12,976 bases of DNA from the NCBI GenBank assembly GCA_023717585.1, contig JAMQPJ010000587.1, forward strand, positions 1-12,976, given 5' to 3'. Source of the DNA: Thermoanaerobaculia bacterium. GTDB lineage: Bacteria > Acidobacteriota > Thermoanaerobaculia > UBA5066. Under the pieces are notes generated by a model. The model had not been told where the DNA came from. It saw only the letters and a program-made list of their open reading frames with translations, and did not search any database. Positions 1 to 6,852 of the stretch are shown here, in pieces; the first letter of the stretch is position 1, and every line of letters begins with the position of its first letter. The translations under genes and the position numbers were made by a program.

Positions 1-1057
1 TCCCGAGGAGGATGGCGATCAGCGAGACGTCGCGGTCCGTGCGGTCGGCCGCCGCGCCCGCGCCGCTCCGGAACGCCTTTGCCGCGATCCCGAAGGAACC
101 CGCCACGATCTTCAGCGACTTCAGGATCCCGAAGATCCCGGCCGTCGCGATCGCTCCGACGCCGATGTACCTCACGTACCCCCGGTAGATCTGTTCGGCC
201 GACATCTGGGCGATCGGCTTCAGGGCGGGGTAGACGGCCTCGGGGATGTGCCGCCCGAGCATCCAGATGAGCGGCACGAGGACGAAGTTCGCGAGGACGC
301 CGCCGGCGACGAGGATCATCGACGCGCGCAGACCCATGACGTAGCCGAGGCCGAGGATGAAGGCGACGGCGTCGAACTTCACGATCACCTTCGCCTTCTC
401 GGCGGCGTCCTTCATGAACGGGAGGAACTGGAAGTCCACGTACTCCTTCCAGACCTGGAACGTCGTGACGAAGAAGTCGTAGATGCCGGAGATGACCGTC
501 GCCTGGATCAGGAGCTTCGCCTGCGCGCCGCCCTTCTCGCCCGTGACGAGGACCTCCGTGATCGCGGTCGCCTCCGGGAACGGGAACTGCCCGTGCATCT
601 CCTTCACGAAGTACCGCCGCAGCGGGATGATGAAGAGGATTCCGAGGCACCCGCCCGCGAGGCAGATGAAGATCGTCTGCGCCGGGTGGGGGTGGAGGTT
701 CAACGTGTAGAGCGCGGGGAGCGTGAAGATCGCGCCCGCGACGACGCCGCCCGCGACGCCTCCGATCGTCGTGATGATCACGTTCTCCAGGAGGTGCGAG
801 CGCCGTGTGTAGAGGCGCGCGAGGCCGATCGCGAGGATCGAGATCGGGATCGCGGCCTCCATCACCTGCCCGACCTTCAGGCCCGAGTAGGCCGAGGCGA
901 CGGTGAAGACCACGCAGAAGAAGAGACCCCATCCGACGGACCGCCACGTCGCCTCGGGCGGAGCCTGCGTCGCCGGCACGACCGGTGCGTACGTCTCGCC
1001 GGCTGCGAGCGTCTCGTAGGCGTTCTCGGGCAGCGACTTCGATTCGGGAGCGTCCAT
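1..1057 (-). CDS. OPT family oligopeptide transporter, N-terminal part (runs off the left edge)
   Basis: I translated this from the reverse strand: 352 codons from ATG at 1057, open through base 1. The protein begins with a hydrophilic segment containing the family-typical NAYETL...GETYAPVVPA (residues 12-29). Hydrophobic segments follow at about 41-58, 66-82, 94-117, 127-146, 230-262 and 297-313. The SAYSGLKVGQVMEAAIPISI stretch (55-74), LLENVIIT (89-96) and PFPEATAITEVL (159-170) are hallmarks of the prokaryotic OPT family (TIGR00733 type). Family members are inner-membrane secondary transporters for oligopeptides or metal chelates, usually about 600-700 residues, so roughly half is seen here. 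The substrate cannot be told from sequence. A GGAGG sits 4 bases before the ATG and overlaps the end of the upstream yceH gene, which suggests co-transcription and translational coupling. Family assignment is firm; substrate is unknown. Confidence 0.93.
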   Translation of the reverse strand, partial: MDAPESKSLPENAYETLAAGETYAPVVPATQAPPEATWRSVGWGLFFCVVFTVASAYSGLKVGQVMEAAIPISILAIGLARLYTRRSHLLENVIITTIGGVAGGVVAGAIFTLPALYTLNLHPHPAQTIFICLAGGCLGILFIIPLRRYFVKEMHGQFPFPEATAITEVLVTGEKGGAQAKLLIQATVISGIYDFFVTTFQVWKEYVDFQFLPFMKDAAEKAKVIVKFDAVAFILGLGYVMGLRASMILVAGGVLANFVLVPLIWMLGRHIPEAVYPALKPIAQMSAEQIYRGYVRYIGVGAIATAGIFGILKSLKIVAGSFGIAAKAFRSGAGAAADRTDRDVSLIAILLG

Positions 1058-1067
1058 CGATCCTCCG

Positions 1068-1769
1068 TCAGTCCTCTCCGAGCTTCCTCTTCAGAGCCGA
1101 GAGCTCCCGCGAGATCGCGGCCAGCCGCTCCTCGAGCGCGTCGACGCGCGACTCGAGCGGGTCGTGCCGGGCGCTCGCGGCGGCAAGAACGGCGGCTTCC
1201 GACGCGCGCGCGGCGCGTGCCGCCGCCGGCGATCGGGCGCCCTCCACGGACCCGGCCACGAGATGCGTCCAGCGCGTTTCCTTCTGACCGGGCTTCCGCG
1301 GCAGCTCGGCCACGAGCGGCTCGGGTCCCGCTGCCAGCTTCTCGAGAGCGGCCTCGACCTCGCCTGTCGTCGCGAACGGGTGCAGGCGGTCGCTTCGTCC
1401 GCGCAGCTCGCCCGGCGTCTGTTCGCCGCGCAGGAGGAGAAGCGTCATGACCGCCTTCCCCGGCGCGTCGAGCTGCCACCGTCTCTCCACGTTCTGCTCC
1501 CACTTCTCGGCCCGCGATCCGCCGGTCTTCCAGACGAAGACGTGTTCGCGCAGCCGGTCCAGCGCCGCCTCGACCTCGGCCGCCGCGAGCTCCACGACGG
1601 GATCGCGGTTCGTCTTCTGGTTGCATGCCGCGACGAGCGCGTGGAGGGTGAGCGGGTAGTACTCCGGAGTCGTCTGCTGCTTCTCGAGGAGCGCCCCGAG
1701 CACCCGGATCTCAACGGCGTCGAGCGGCCGCGGGAGGCGGGCGGGCGGCGTGTCTTCGATCAGGGTCAT
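1068..1769 (-). CDS. yceH: YceH family protein (DUF480/UPF0502)
   Basis: This 233-residue protein matches the DUF480/YceH family along its length. Family signatures are VRVLGALLEKQ-like IRVLGALLEKQ (21-31), TTPEYYPLTL (33-42), the strongly conserved ACNQKTNRDPV (48-58), LLLRGEQTPGELRGRSDRLH (111-130) and a late TRWTHL (165-170). Known structures of the family show tandem winged-helix domains, so a DNA-binding or regulatory role is plausible, but the biochemical function is not established. The last 30 residues (about 202-231) are charged heptad-like sequence and probably form a short coiled coil, as in E. coli YceH. An Ala-rich linker at 180-201 precedes it. The start ATG has no Shine-Dalgarno sequence; a CATAAT hexamer lies 9 bases upstream. 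It is divergent from the PQQ dehydrogenase gene and 10 bases upstream of the OPT transporter. Confidence 0.93.
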   Translation of the reverse strand: MTLIEDTPPARLPRPLDAVEIRVLGALLEKQQTTPEYYPLTLHALVAACNQKTNRDPVVELAAAEVEAALDRLREHVFVWKTGGSRAEKWEQNVERRWQLDAPGKAVMTLLLLRGEQTPGELRGRSDRLHPFATTGEVEAALEKLAAGPEPLVAELPRKPGQKETRWTHLVAGSVEGARSPAAARAARASEAAVLAAASARHDPLESRVDALEERLAAISRELSALKRKLGED

Positions 1770-1778
1770 GAAGGGGGC

Positions 1779-1784
1779 ATTATG
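1779..1784 (-). promoter_or_regulatory. yceH: Possible -10 element for yceH (CATAAT)
   Basis: Read on the minus strand, CATAAT matches the -10 consensus at five of six positions and ends 9 bases before the yceH ATG. No convincing -35 hexamer is present at 16-18 bases spacing. The position would give a leaderless or nearly leaderless transcript, which fits the absence of a ribosome-binding site. Weak evidence on its own. Confidence 0.35.
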
Positions 1785-1810
1785 CGGCGGCGGGAGCGGA
1801 GCATCGCGGC

Positions 1811-1838
1811 ATACTTGCGGCGGGATACTTGCCGCGGG
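1811..1838 (+). repeat. 14-bp tandem direct repeat in the divergent intergenic region
   Basis: ATACTTGCGGCGGG (1811-1824) is followed immediately by ATACTTGCCGCGGG (1825-1838), differing at one position. The single change also creates an inverted pair, GCGGC at 1817-1821 and GCCGC at 1831-1835. It lies between the divergent yceH and PQQ dehydrogenase starts, where an operator could act on both genes. It may equally be a chance local duplication; no regulator is identifiable. Confidence 0.6.
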
Positions 1839-1859
1839 CGCAACTCGCGCGGAGGAACG

Positions 1860-3017
1860 ATGCGGATGCCGAACCCGTATTCACCTTCCAAGAGAATCTT
1901 CTTCTCTTCTTCATCTCTCTTCCTTCTCCTCGCCCACCTCGTAATCCCCCTCCCGGCCCTTGCCGACCCCAAGGACATCAGGCTCGACACGATCAAGCTC
2001 CCGCCGGGCTTTCGCATCTCGGTCTACACCGACGCGGTTCCGGGCGCGCGCTCGATGACGATGGGCCCCAGGGGGACGCTCTTCGTCGGGTCGCGGGACG
2101 CCGGGGCCGTCTATGCGGTCGTGGACGCGGGCGACGGGACGCACGCCCGGGAGGTCCTCACGCTCGCGAAGAACCTGAGCGCGCCGAACGGCGTCGCGGT
2201 GAAAGACGGCGCGCTCTACGTCATGGAGGTCTCCCGCCTCCTCCGCTTCGACGGCATCGAGGAAAAACCGGAGAAACTGAAGGCTCCTCCGGCGCCGGTC
2301 GTCGTCTCGGACGCGTTCCCGAAGGACTCGCACCACGGCTGGAAGTTCGTCGCGTTCGGGCCGGACGGGCTCCTGTACGTCCCGATCGGCGCGCCGTGCA
2401 ACATCTGCCGCCGGAGCGACCCGTACGCCTCGATCGCGCGGCTCAGGCCCGACGGTTCTGGCTTCGAGATCGTCGCCCGCGGCGTGAGGAACACGGTCGG
2501 TTTCGACTGGCATCCCGAGACGAAGGAGCTGTGGTTCACGGACAACGGGCGCGACTGGCTCGGAGACGACAGTCCCCCCGACGAGCTGAACATCGCGCCG
2601 CACACCGGCCTCAACTTCGGGTTTCCGTACTGCCATGGAGGAGACGTTTCCGACCCGGAGTTCGGCAAGGAGTTTCCGTGCAAGGGCTTCGTCCCGCCGG
2701 CCCTCAAGCTGGGCGCCCACGTCGCGGCGCTCGGGATGCGGTTCTATGCCGGTGCGATGTTCCCCGCCGAGTATCGCGGCCAGGTCTTCATCGCCGAGCA
2801 CGGCTCGTGGAACCGGAAGAAGAAGGTCGGATATCGGGTGGCGCTCGTGCGCCTCCGGGACGGGAAGCCGGTTTCCGAGGAGGCTTTTGCCGAGGGCTGG
2901 CTCCAGGGCGAGAAAGCGTGGGGGCGTCCCGTCGACGTGCTCGTCCGGCCAGACGGCTCCCTGCTCGTATCGGACGACCAGGCAGGAGCGATCTACCGGA
3001 TCTCGTACGGCAAGTAG
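1860..3017 (+). CDS. Secreted PQQ-dependent sugar (aldose/sorbosone-type) dehydrogenase
   Basis: Starting at ATG 1860 the protein has 385 residues. A GGAGGA at 1851-1856 precedes it; a second in-frame ATG at 1866 has a more usual spacing and is an equally possible start. Residues 1-35 form a signal peptide (KR, then a Ser/Leu-rich core, ending ALA before DPKD), so the enzyme is exported. The rest is a six-bladed beta-propeller of the soluble glucose/L-sorbosone dehydrogenase family: DSHHGWKFVAFGPDGLLYV (156-174), VARGVRNTVGFDWHP (205-219), LWFTDNGRDWLGDDSPPDEL (224-243), FIAEHGSWNR (310-319) and GRPVDVLVRPDGSLLVSDD (355-373). By analogy with soluble glucose dehydrogenase, a His at 158/159 is the likely catalytic base, with Arg210 near PQQ. 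Such enzymes oxidise sugars in the periplasm using PQQ and calcium. Four cysteines (180, 183, 258, 274) could form disulfides; there is no CxxCH haem motif. The exact substrate is unknown, and no PQQ biosynthesis gene is in the window. Confidence 0.9.
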   Translation: MRMPNPYSPSKRIFFSSSSLFLLLAHLVIPLPALADPKDIRLDTIKLPPGFRISVYTDAVPGARSMTMGPRGTLFVGSRDAGAVYAVVDAGDGTHAREVLTLAKNLSAPNGVAVKDGALYVMEVSRLLRFDGIEEKPEKLKAPPAPVVVSDAFPKDSHHGWKFVAFGPDGLLYVPIGAPCNICRRSDPYASIARLRPDGSGFEIVARGVRNTVGFDWHPETKELWFTDNGRDWLGDDSPPDELNIAPHTGLNFGFPYCHGGDVSDPEFGKEFPCKGFVPPALKLGAHVAALGMRFYAGAMFPAEYRGQVFIAEHGSWNRKKKVGYRVALVRLRDGKPVSEEAFAEGWLQGEKAWGRPVDVLVRPDGSLLVSDDQAGAIYRISYGK

Positions 3018-3033
3018 CCGTCCCACGACGCGC

Positions 3034-3039
3034 TATCAT
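3034..3039 (+). promoter_or_regulatory. Possible -10 element (TATCAT)
   Basis: TATCAT matches the -10 consensus at four of six positions and lies 12 bases before the AAGGAG that serves the minicistron at 3064. No good -35 hexamer is seen. It could start transcription of the small membrane protein and the genes after it, since no clear terminator separates them from the dehydrogenase gene. Weak evidence. Confidence 0.25.
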
Positions 3040-3063
3040 CGTCTCTCGAATAAGGAGTCCGCG

Positions 3064-3102
3064 ATGCGTCCTGACAGCCGGTTCGGGCGGGAACGCGCAT
3101 GA
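3064..3102 (+). CDS. Putative 12-codon leader peptide (minicistron)
   Basis: The strongest ribosome-binding site in this gap, AAGGAG at 3052-3057, is placed 6 bases before this ATG and not before the next gene. The reading frame encodes MRPDSRFGRERA, with four arginines in twelve residues, and ends at TGA 3100-3102, which overlaps the ATG of the next gene (ATGA at 3099-3102). This is the arrangement expected for translational coupling. No attenuator hairpin accompanies it. An alternative is that a one-base shift has separated the true N-terminus from the downstream gene. Confidence 0.4.
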   Translation: MRPDSRFGRERA

Positions 3103-3416
3103 ATCCCTCGTCCCTCTTCGACGTTCAAGGCCTCACGGGCCTGACGCTGCTCGCGTTCGCGGGAGTCCTGCTTTTCATCCTCGTCATCTCGTTCCGATCC
3201 CGCGCCATCGTGTTCTGCCAGTACCTCAAGGCGATGACGGGCGTCGAGCTGAAGCCGAAGCAGGTGCGCGCCGTTTTCAAGGACCGCGGTCAGGACGGCG
3301 TCCGCGAGATGTTTCTCGACCTCATCATCAAGGAAGACCTGCGGCAGACCGGACCGCTGCAGATTCCGCCGGAGCTGCGCGCGGGCAAGTCCGGAAAGCC
3401 GAAGTCGCAGGGCTGA
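3099..3416 (+). CDS. Small single-span membrane protein of unknown function
   Basis: This encodes 105 residues that I do not recognise. Residues 1-11 are polar, about 12-33 form one strongly hydrophobic helix (LTGLTLLAFAGVLLFILVIS), and about 34-105 are basic and soluble. The RSR immediately after the helix suggests an N-out, C-in orientation with a cytoplasmic tail. The tail has an amphipathic helical stretch (KPKQVRAVFKDRGQDGVREM) and a disordered Lys/Gly/Ser-rich end. The start is constrained: in-frame codons upstream reach a stop at 3072 with no other start. It has only a weak ribosome-binding site of its own but overlaps the minicistron stop by ATGA. Codon use matches its neighbours, and the 36-base gap to the VWA-like gene suggests co-transcription. 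The open frame is well supported; function is not inferable. Confidence 0.75.
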   Translation: MNPSSLFDVQGLTGLTLLAFAGVLLFILVISFRSRAIVFCQYLKAMTGVELKPKQVRAVFKDRGQDGVREMFLDLIIKEDLRQTGPLQIPPELRAGKSGKPKSQG

Positions 3417-3452
3417 CGGGGCGGCGGCACGGACCCTGCTCCCCCCGCCGCG

Positions 3453-5345
3453 ATGAGCCGCCTCGTCCTCCGGAGAGTCCGCGCGTGCGCGCTCCTCCTC
3501 TCGGCACCGCTCCTTGCGCAAGCGCAGTCCCCGGCGCCGGCCGCGTCCCCCGCCCCCACGCCGCGCGCGGGCGTGGCGACGGCCGAAGAGGTCACGGTCC
3601 TCACGCTCGACGTCCTCGCCCTCGACAGGAAGGACCGTCCCGTCTTCGGCCTCGTCGCGGCGGATTTCGAGGTCAAGGTGGCGGGAAAGGTCCAGACCCT
3701 CGAGTTCTTCGAGGCTCCTCTGCCCGGAGGCGCGCGTTCCACGCGGGAGGGTCGTGCCGACTCCGAGGAACGCATGGCCGGGACGACCACCCCGTTCACG
3801 CCGGGCGGCGCCACCGTGCGCCACGTCCTCTTCTACGTCGATCTCGAGCAGCTTCCGAGCCACGCGGTCCTCGACGCGGCTGCCGCGATTCGCAAGGTGC
3901 TCGAGCACCCGGCGACGGGGCGTTACGGCCTCGCGACCCACCTCGGTGCCGTGTCGGCCCGGGTCTGGGACGCGGACTCCGCCGAAGCGATCGAACAGGA
4001 AGCGGACGCAATCGCCGCGGACGTCCTGAACCACAGCCCCGGCCTGTCGGGCTCCGCGCGAGGGCGCGGCATTCCCGCGTCGCCGGAAAACTCGCCCTCC
4101 GACTACGAGGAACGGCAGTTCGTAGAGAAGGGCCTCATCGACGACTACGTGAATGCCGCCTGCAACGGGGCCGACACGCGCAGAGAAGCGCAGTCCATCT
4201 CCCGTTACCTGGCGGCCGACGCACGGCGGGTGAGGGAGGGCGTCCGCCAACTCCGTGAAACCTGCGAGCGGTTCGCGGCACTGGAGGGCCCGCGCCACCT
4301 CATCGTGCTGAGCGAAGGGTACGAGCGCGTGCCGGGCTACAACTTCCTCTCCCGTCTGCAAGCTCAGCAGCAGGCCAGGTGCTCTCGAGGCGGCGCGAGC
4401 TTCGAATCGCCCCAGCGCGTGCCGCCGGGGCTTCCCGGCGCTGAGCGCAGCGTGGGAGCCGGGCGCTTCGCCTTTCCCATCGCTCAGATCGTCGAATCCG
4501 ACGAGCTCGCGCGCTGGCTCGGCGCGTCGGGCATCACCGTGCACTACGTCGATCCCGGCTCCACGGGCCGGAACCTGCCGACGGCCGAGGACCGCGGCGC
4601 CTGGGAGCCGGGGCTCCGGTCGGACGAACACAGGAACCTCCAGGACGCGCCGCTTCGCCTCGTGGACGCGACGGGCGGCCTCTCGCGCCTCTACGCGGGC
4701 GATCTCGTCCCGGCCCTCGAGACGTTTCTCGACGCGGCCTCCGGGACGTATCGGCTCGGCGTACGACTCCTCGGAGTCGACTCGAAGAAGACGTACCGCG
4801 TGAAGGTCGCCGTAAGAAAAAACGGGATCACGGCCCTCGCCCGCTCGGCCTACCAGCCCGGGACCAAGAGCGCACAGGTGCTGTCCGCCGTCGCGACGGG
4901 TGCCCGGCGGTCGTCCCTCGCGGCCGCCGTCGACGAGAAGCGCCCGGGCGCCGCGCGCCTCGCGAAAAAGCCGCTTCCGCTGACGCTCGAATGGAAGGGC
5001 AGGTCGACGCTCGCCTCGAAAGACCCCGCGAAGCCCTTCTGGAAGCTCACGGTATCGGTGCCTCACGAGGCGCTCGCCTTCAGGCCCGAAGACGACGCGA
5101 TGCTCGCGAGCGTCCAGATCGTCGTCGAGGCCGTCTCGCTCGACGGCCCCCTGCGCGACTCCACCGCCGACGACTGGTTCCTCTCCTACACGAGCCCGGA
5201 ATACAGGGAGGCGCGGGACACGGCCGCCGTCCGCACCGTCACGCTGCAGCTTCCGCCCGGCCGCTGGGAGCTGAAAGTCTCGGTGCACGACGCCCTCGCC
5301 GACTCCTACGGGACCGGCGTCCTGCGCGTCGACGCCCCCCGGTGA
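3453..5345 (+). CDS. Secreted acidobacterial-type VWFA-related domain protein
   Basis: This 630-residue protein has a signal peptide (about 1-24: LRRVRACALLLSAPLLAQA) and then a Pro/Ala-rich linker to about 43. Residues 47-87 carry a beta-rich motif, VTVLTLDVLALDRKDRPVFG...DFEVKVAGKVQTLEFFEAP, which matches the opening of the VWFA-related family expanded in Acidobacteriota (TIGR03436 type). The VWA-like fold would run from RHVLFYVDLEQL (123-134) through GPRHLIVLSEGYERV (279-293) and the segment ending ITVHYVDP. The first metal-binding loop reads DLEQL, not the usual DxSxS, so the MIDAS site looks degenerate. The C-terminal third is beta-rich and unassigned. Such proteins are exported and are presumed to mediate protein contacts; no precise role is known. 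There is no Shine-Dalgarno sequence before the ATG, so the start rests on the signal peptide. The next gene follows after 19 bases. Confidence 0.82.
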   Translation: MSRLVLRRVRACALLLSAPLLAQAQSPAPAASPAPTPRAGVATAEEVTVLTLDVLALDRKDRPVFGLVAADFEVKVAGKVQTLEFFEAPLPGGARSTREGRADSEERMAGTTTPFTPGGATVRHVLFYVDLEQLPSHAVLDAAAAIRKVLEHPATGRYGLATHLGAVSARVWDADSAEAIEQEADAIAADVLNHSPGLSGSARGRGIPASPENSPSDYEERQFVEKGLIDDYVNAACNGADTRREAQSISRYLAADARRVREGVRQLRETCERFAALEGPRHLIVLSEGYERVPGYNFLSRLQAQQQARCSRGGASFESPQRVPPGLPGAERSVGAGRFAFPIAQIVESDELARWLGASGITVHYVDPGSTGRNLPTAEDRGAWEPGLRSDEHRNLQDAPLRLVDATGGLSRLYAGDLVPALETFLDAASGTYRLGVRLLGVDSKKTYRVKVAVRKNGITALARSAYQPGTKSAQVLSAVATGARRSSLAAAVDEKRPGAARLAKKPLPLTLEWKGRSTLASKDPAKPFWKLTVSVPHEALAFRPEDDAMLASVQIVVEAVSLDGPLRDSTADDWFLSYTSPEYREARDTAAVRTVTLQLPPGRWELKVSVHDALADSYGTGVLRVDAPR

Positions 5346-5356
5346 TCCCGTAGACT
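5329..5356 (+). promoter_or_regulatory. Possible promoter before the decarboxylase homologue (TCGACG-16-TAGACT)
   Basis: TAGACT (5351-5356) fits TAnnnT and ends 8 bases before the decarboxylase ATG. TCGACG (5329-5334) matches TTGACA at four of six positions with 16 bases between. The position predicts a leaderless transcript for a gene that lacks a ribosome-binding site. It overlaps the end of the VWA-like gene. Suggestive only. Confidence 0.35.
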
Positions 5357-5364
5357 TCGTCCCC

Positions 5365-6819
5365 ATGGACGAGCCCCTCGGCGACTTCCCCCCCGAGGTA
5401 TTCCGCGAGATGGGGCACGCCGCCGTGGAACGCCTCGCGAAGTACTTCGAGACGCTCGAGTCACGGCCCGTCCTCGCGCGAACGAAGCCGGGCGAGGTCC
5501 TCGCGCAGATGCCGCGCCACGCGCCGGAGGACCCCGAGCCGTGGGAGGCGATCGAACGCGACCTGGACTTTCTCGTCGAACCGAACCTCACGCACTGGCA
5601 GCACCCCGGCTACTTCGCCTACTTCGCGAACACCGGCACCGCGCCCGCGATCGTGGGCGACTTCCTCGCGGCAGGCTACAACCAGGTCGGCATCCTCTGG
5701 CGCACGTCTCCCGTCCTCACCGAGCTCGAGCAGGGCGTCGTGCGCTGGCTCCTCGACCTCGTCGGGCTGCCCTGGGGGCCCGATGGCTTCGACGGCCAGC
5801 TCGCCGACACGGCCTCGACGGCGTCGCTCATCGCGCTCGCGGCGGCCCGCGAGGAGGCGTATCCCGACGTGAGGCGGACGGGCCTGGCAGGCCGGCCCCA
5901 GGGCATCGTCTACTGCTCGGAGCTGGCTCATTCCTCGATCGACAAGGCGTGCGTGGTCCTCGGCTTCGGCACCGCCGGCCTCCGAAAGATCCCCGTCGAC
6001 GCGGAATTCCGGATGGATGCCGCAGCCCTGGAGATCGAGATCGCGAAGGACCGGGCCGCGGGCCGCGTGCCCGTCGCCGTCGTGGCGACGGCAGGCACGA
6101 CCACGGTGACGTCGGTCGATCCGCTCCCCGCGCTCGTCGAAATCTGCGAACGCGAAAACGTCTGGCTTCACGTGGACGCGGCGTACGCGGGCTCGGCCGC
6201 GGCGCTGCCGGAGATGCGTTCCCTGTTCGCGGGTTGGGAGCGCGCAGACTCGGTTCTCTTCAACCCGCACAACTGGATGCTCGTGCCGCTCGAGTGCACC
6301 GGCCTGTTCTTCCGCCGGATGGAACGCGTGCGCCGCGCCTTCTCCGTGGTGCCGAACTATCTCGAGACCCCCGAAGGAAACGTGGTGCGCGAGTACATGG
6401 ACTACGGCGTCCAGCTCGGCCGCCGGTTCCGCGCCCTCAAGATGTGGATGACGCTCCGCGCCTTCGGCGCCTCGGGCGTGCGGGCGCGTCTGCGCGCCCA
6501 CCTCGTCCTCGCCCGGGCGCTCCGCGGCGTGCTCGAGCGCGAGCCCGGCGTCACGATCGCCGCGCCGACGCCGTTCTCGGTCGTCGCCTTCCGCTGGACG
6601 CCCGAGGTGCTCTCCCCGGAAGCCGCAGACGCGGCGAACGCGCGGATCCTCGCCCGGATCAACGAAGACGGCCGCACCTTCATCTCGCATGCGCTCGTCT
6701 CCGGCCGGTATACACTCCGCGTCGCCATCGGCAACGTCCGCACCGAGCGCCGCCACCTCCAGACGTTTCTCCAAGTCTTCCGGGAGGCCGTCGCCGCGGA
6801 GTCTCCCCGAAAACCCTGA
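5365..6819 (+). CDS. Group II PLP-dependent amino acid decarboxylase homologue lacking the Schiff-base lysine
   Basis: This 484-residue protein is full length for the aromatic-L-amino-acid/tryptophan decarboxylase family, cytoplasmic enzymes that turn amino acids into amines and CO2. Motifs run in order: HWQHPGYFAYF (77-87), DTASTASLIALAAARE (148-163, phosphate contact region), SELAHSSIDKA (185-195) with His189 expected to stack on PLP, VATAGTTTVTSVDPL (240-254), WLHVDAAYAGSAAALPEMR (267-285) with Asp271 expected to bind the pyridine nitrogen, and MDYGVQLGRRFRALKMW (345-361). The catalytic motif normally reads NPHKW; here it is NPHNW, with codon AAC at 6271-6273, so residue 303 is Asn. Without that lysine no internal aldimine can form by the standard route. 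Everything else looks conserved and in frame, which argues against an old pseudogene. No Shine-Dalgarno sequence precedes the ATG. Either a pseudoenzyme, altered chemistry, or a one-base error (AAG to AAC). Confidence 0.9.
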   Translation: MDEPLGDFPPEVFREMGHAAVERLAKYFETLESRPVLARTKPGEVLAQMPRHAPEDPEPWEAIERDLDFLVEPNLTHWQHPGYFAYFANTGTAPAIVGDFLAAGYNQVGILWRTSPVLTELEQGVVRWLLDLVGLPWGPDGFDGQLADTASTASLIALAAAREEAYPDVRRTGLAGRPQGIVYCSELAHSSIDKACVVLGFGTAGLRKIPVDAEFRMDAAALEIEIAKDRAAGRVPVAVVATAGTTTVTSVDPLPALVEICERENVWLHVDAAYAGSAAALPEMRSLFAGWERADSVLFNPHNWMLVPLECTGLFFRRMERVRRAFSVVPNYLETPEGNVVREYMDYGVQLGRRFRALKMWMTLRAFGASGVRARLRAHLVLARALRGVLEREPGVTIAAPTPFSVVAFRWTPEVLSPEAADAANARILARINEDGRTFISHALVSGRYTLRVAIGNVRTERRHLQTFLQVFREAVAAESPRKP

Positions 6820-6846
6820 CTTCGATCCGTTCGTACAGAGATTCGG

Positions 6847-6852
6847 TAAAGT
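6847..6852 (+). promoter_or_regulatory. Possible -10 element for the exporter operon (TAAAGT)
   Basis: TAAAGT fits TAnnnT and ends 10 bases before the ATG of the membrane fusion protein gene, within the 43-base gap after the decarboxylase gene. No clear -35 hexamer is present. The gene has no ribosome-binding site, so leaderless transcription is possible. Confidence 0.33.

Noticed and set aside
1164..1859. N-terminal extension of the PQQ dehydrogenase frame
   Set aside because: The extension lies opposite yceH and is Arg/Leu-rich; a ribosome-binding site and signal peptide place the start at 1860 or 1866.
3007..3021. Hairpin ACGGC-AAGTA-GCCGT overlapping the dehydrogenase stop codon
   Set aside because: The stem has only five base pairs and no T-tract follows, so it is not a convincing terminator.
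1829..4258. 809-codon plus-strand open frame across three genes
   Set aside because: Its translation is low-complexity Arg/Pro-rich and out of frame with the dehydrogenase, small membrane protein and VWA-like genes, all of which have better evidence.
3036..5591. 851-codon open frame on the minus strand opposite the VWA-like gene
   Set aside because: It is a shadow of a GC-rich gene: the composition is Arg/Gly/Ala-rich with no family motifs, while the plus strand encodes a signal peptide and recognisable domains.
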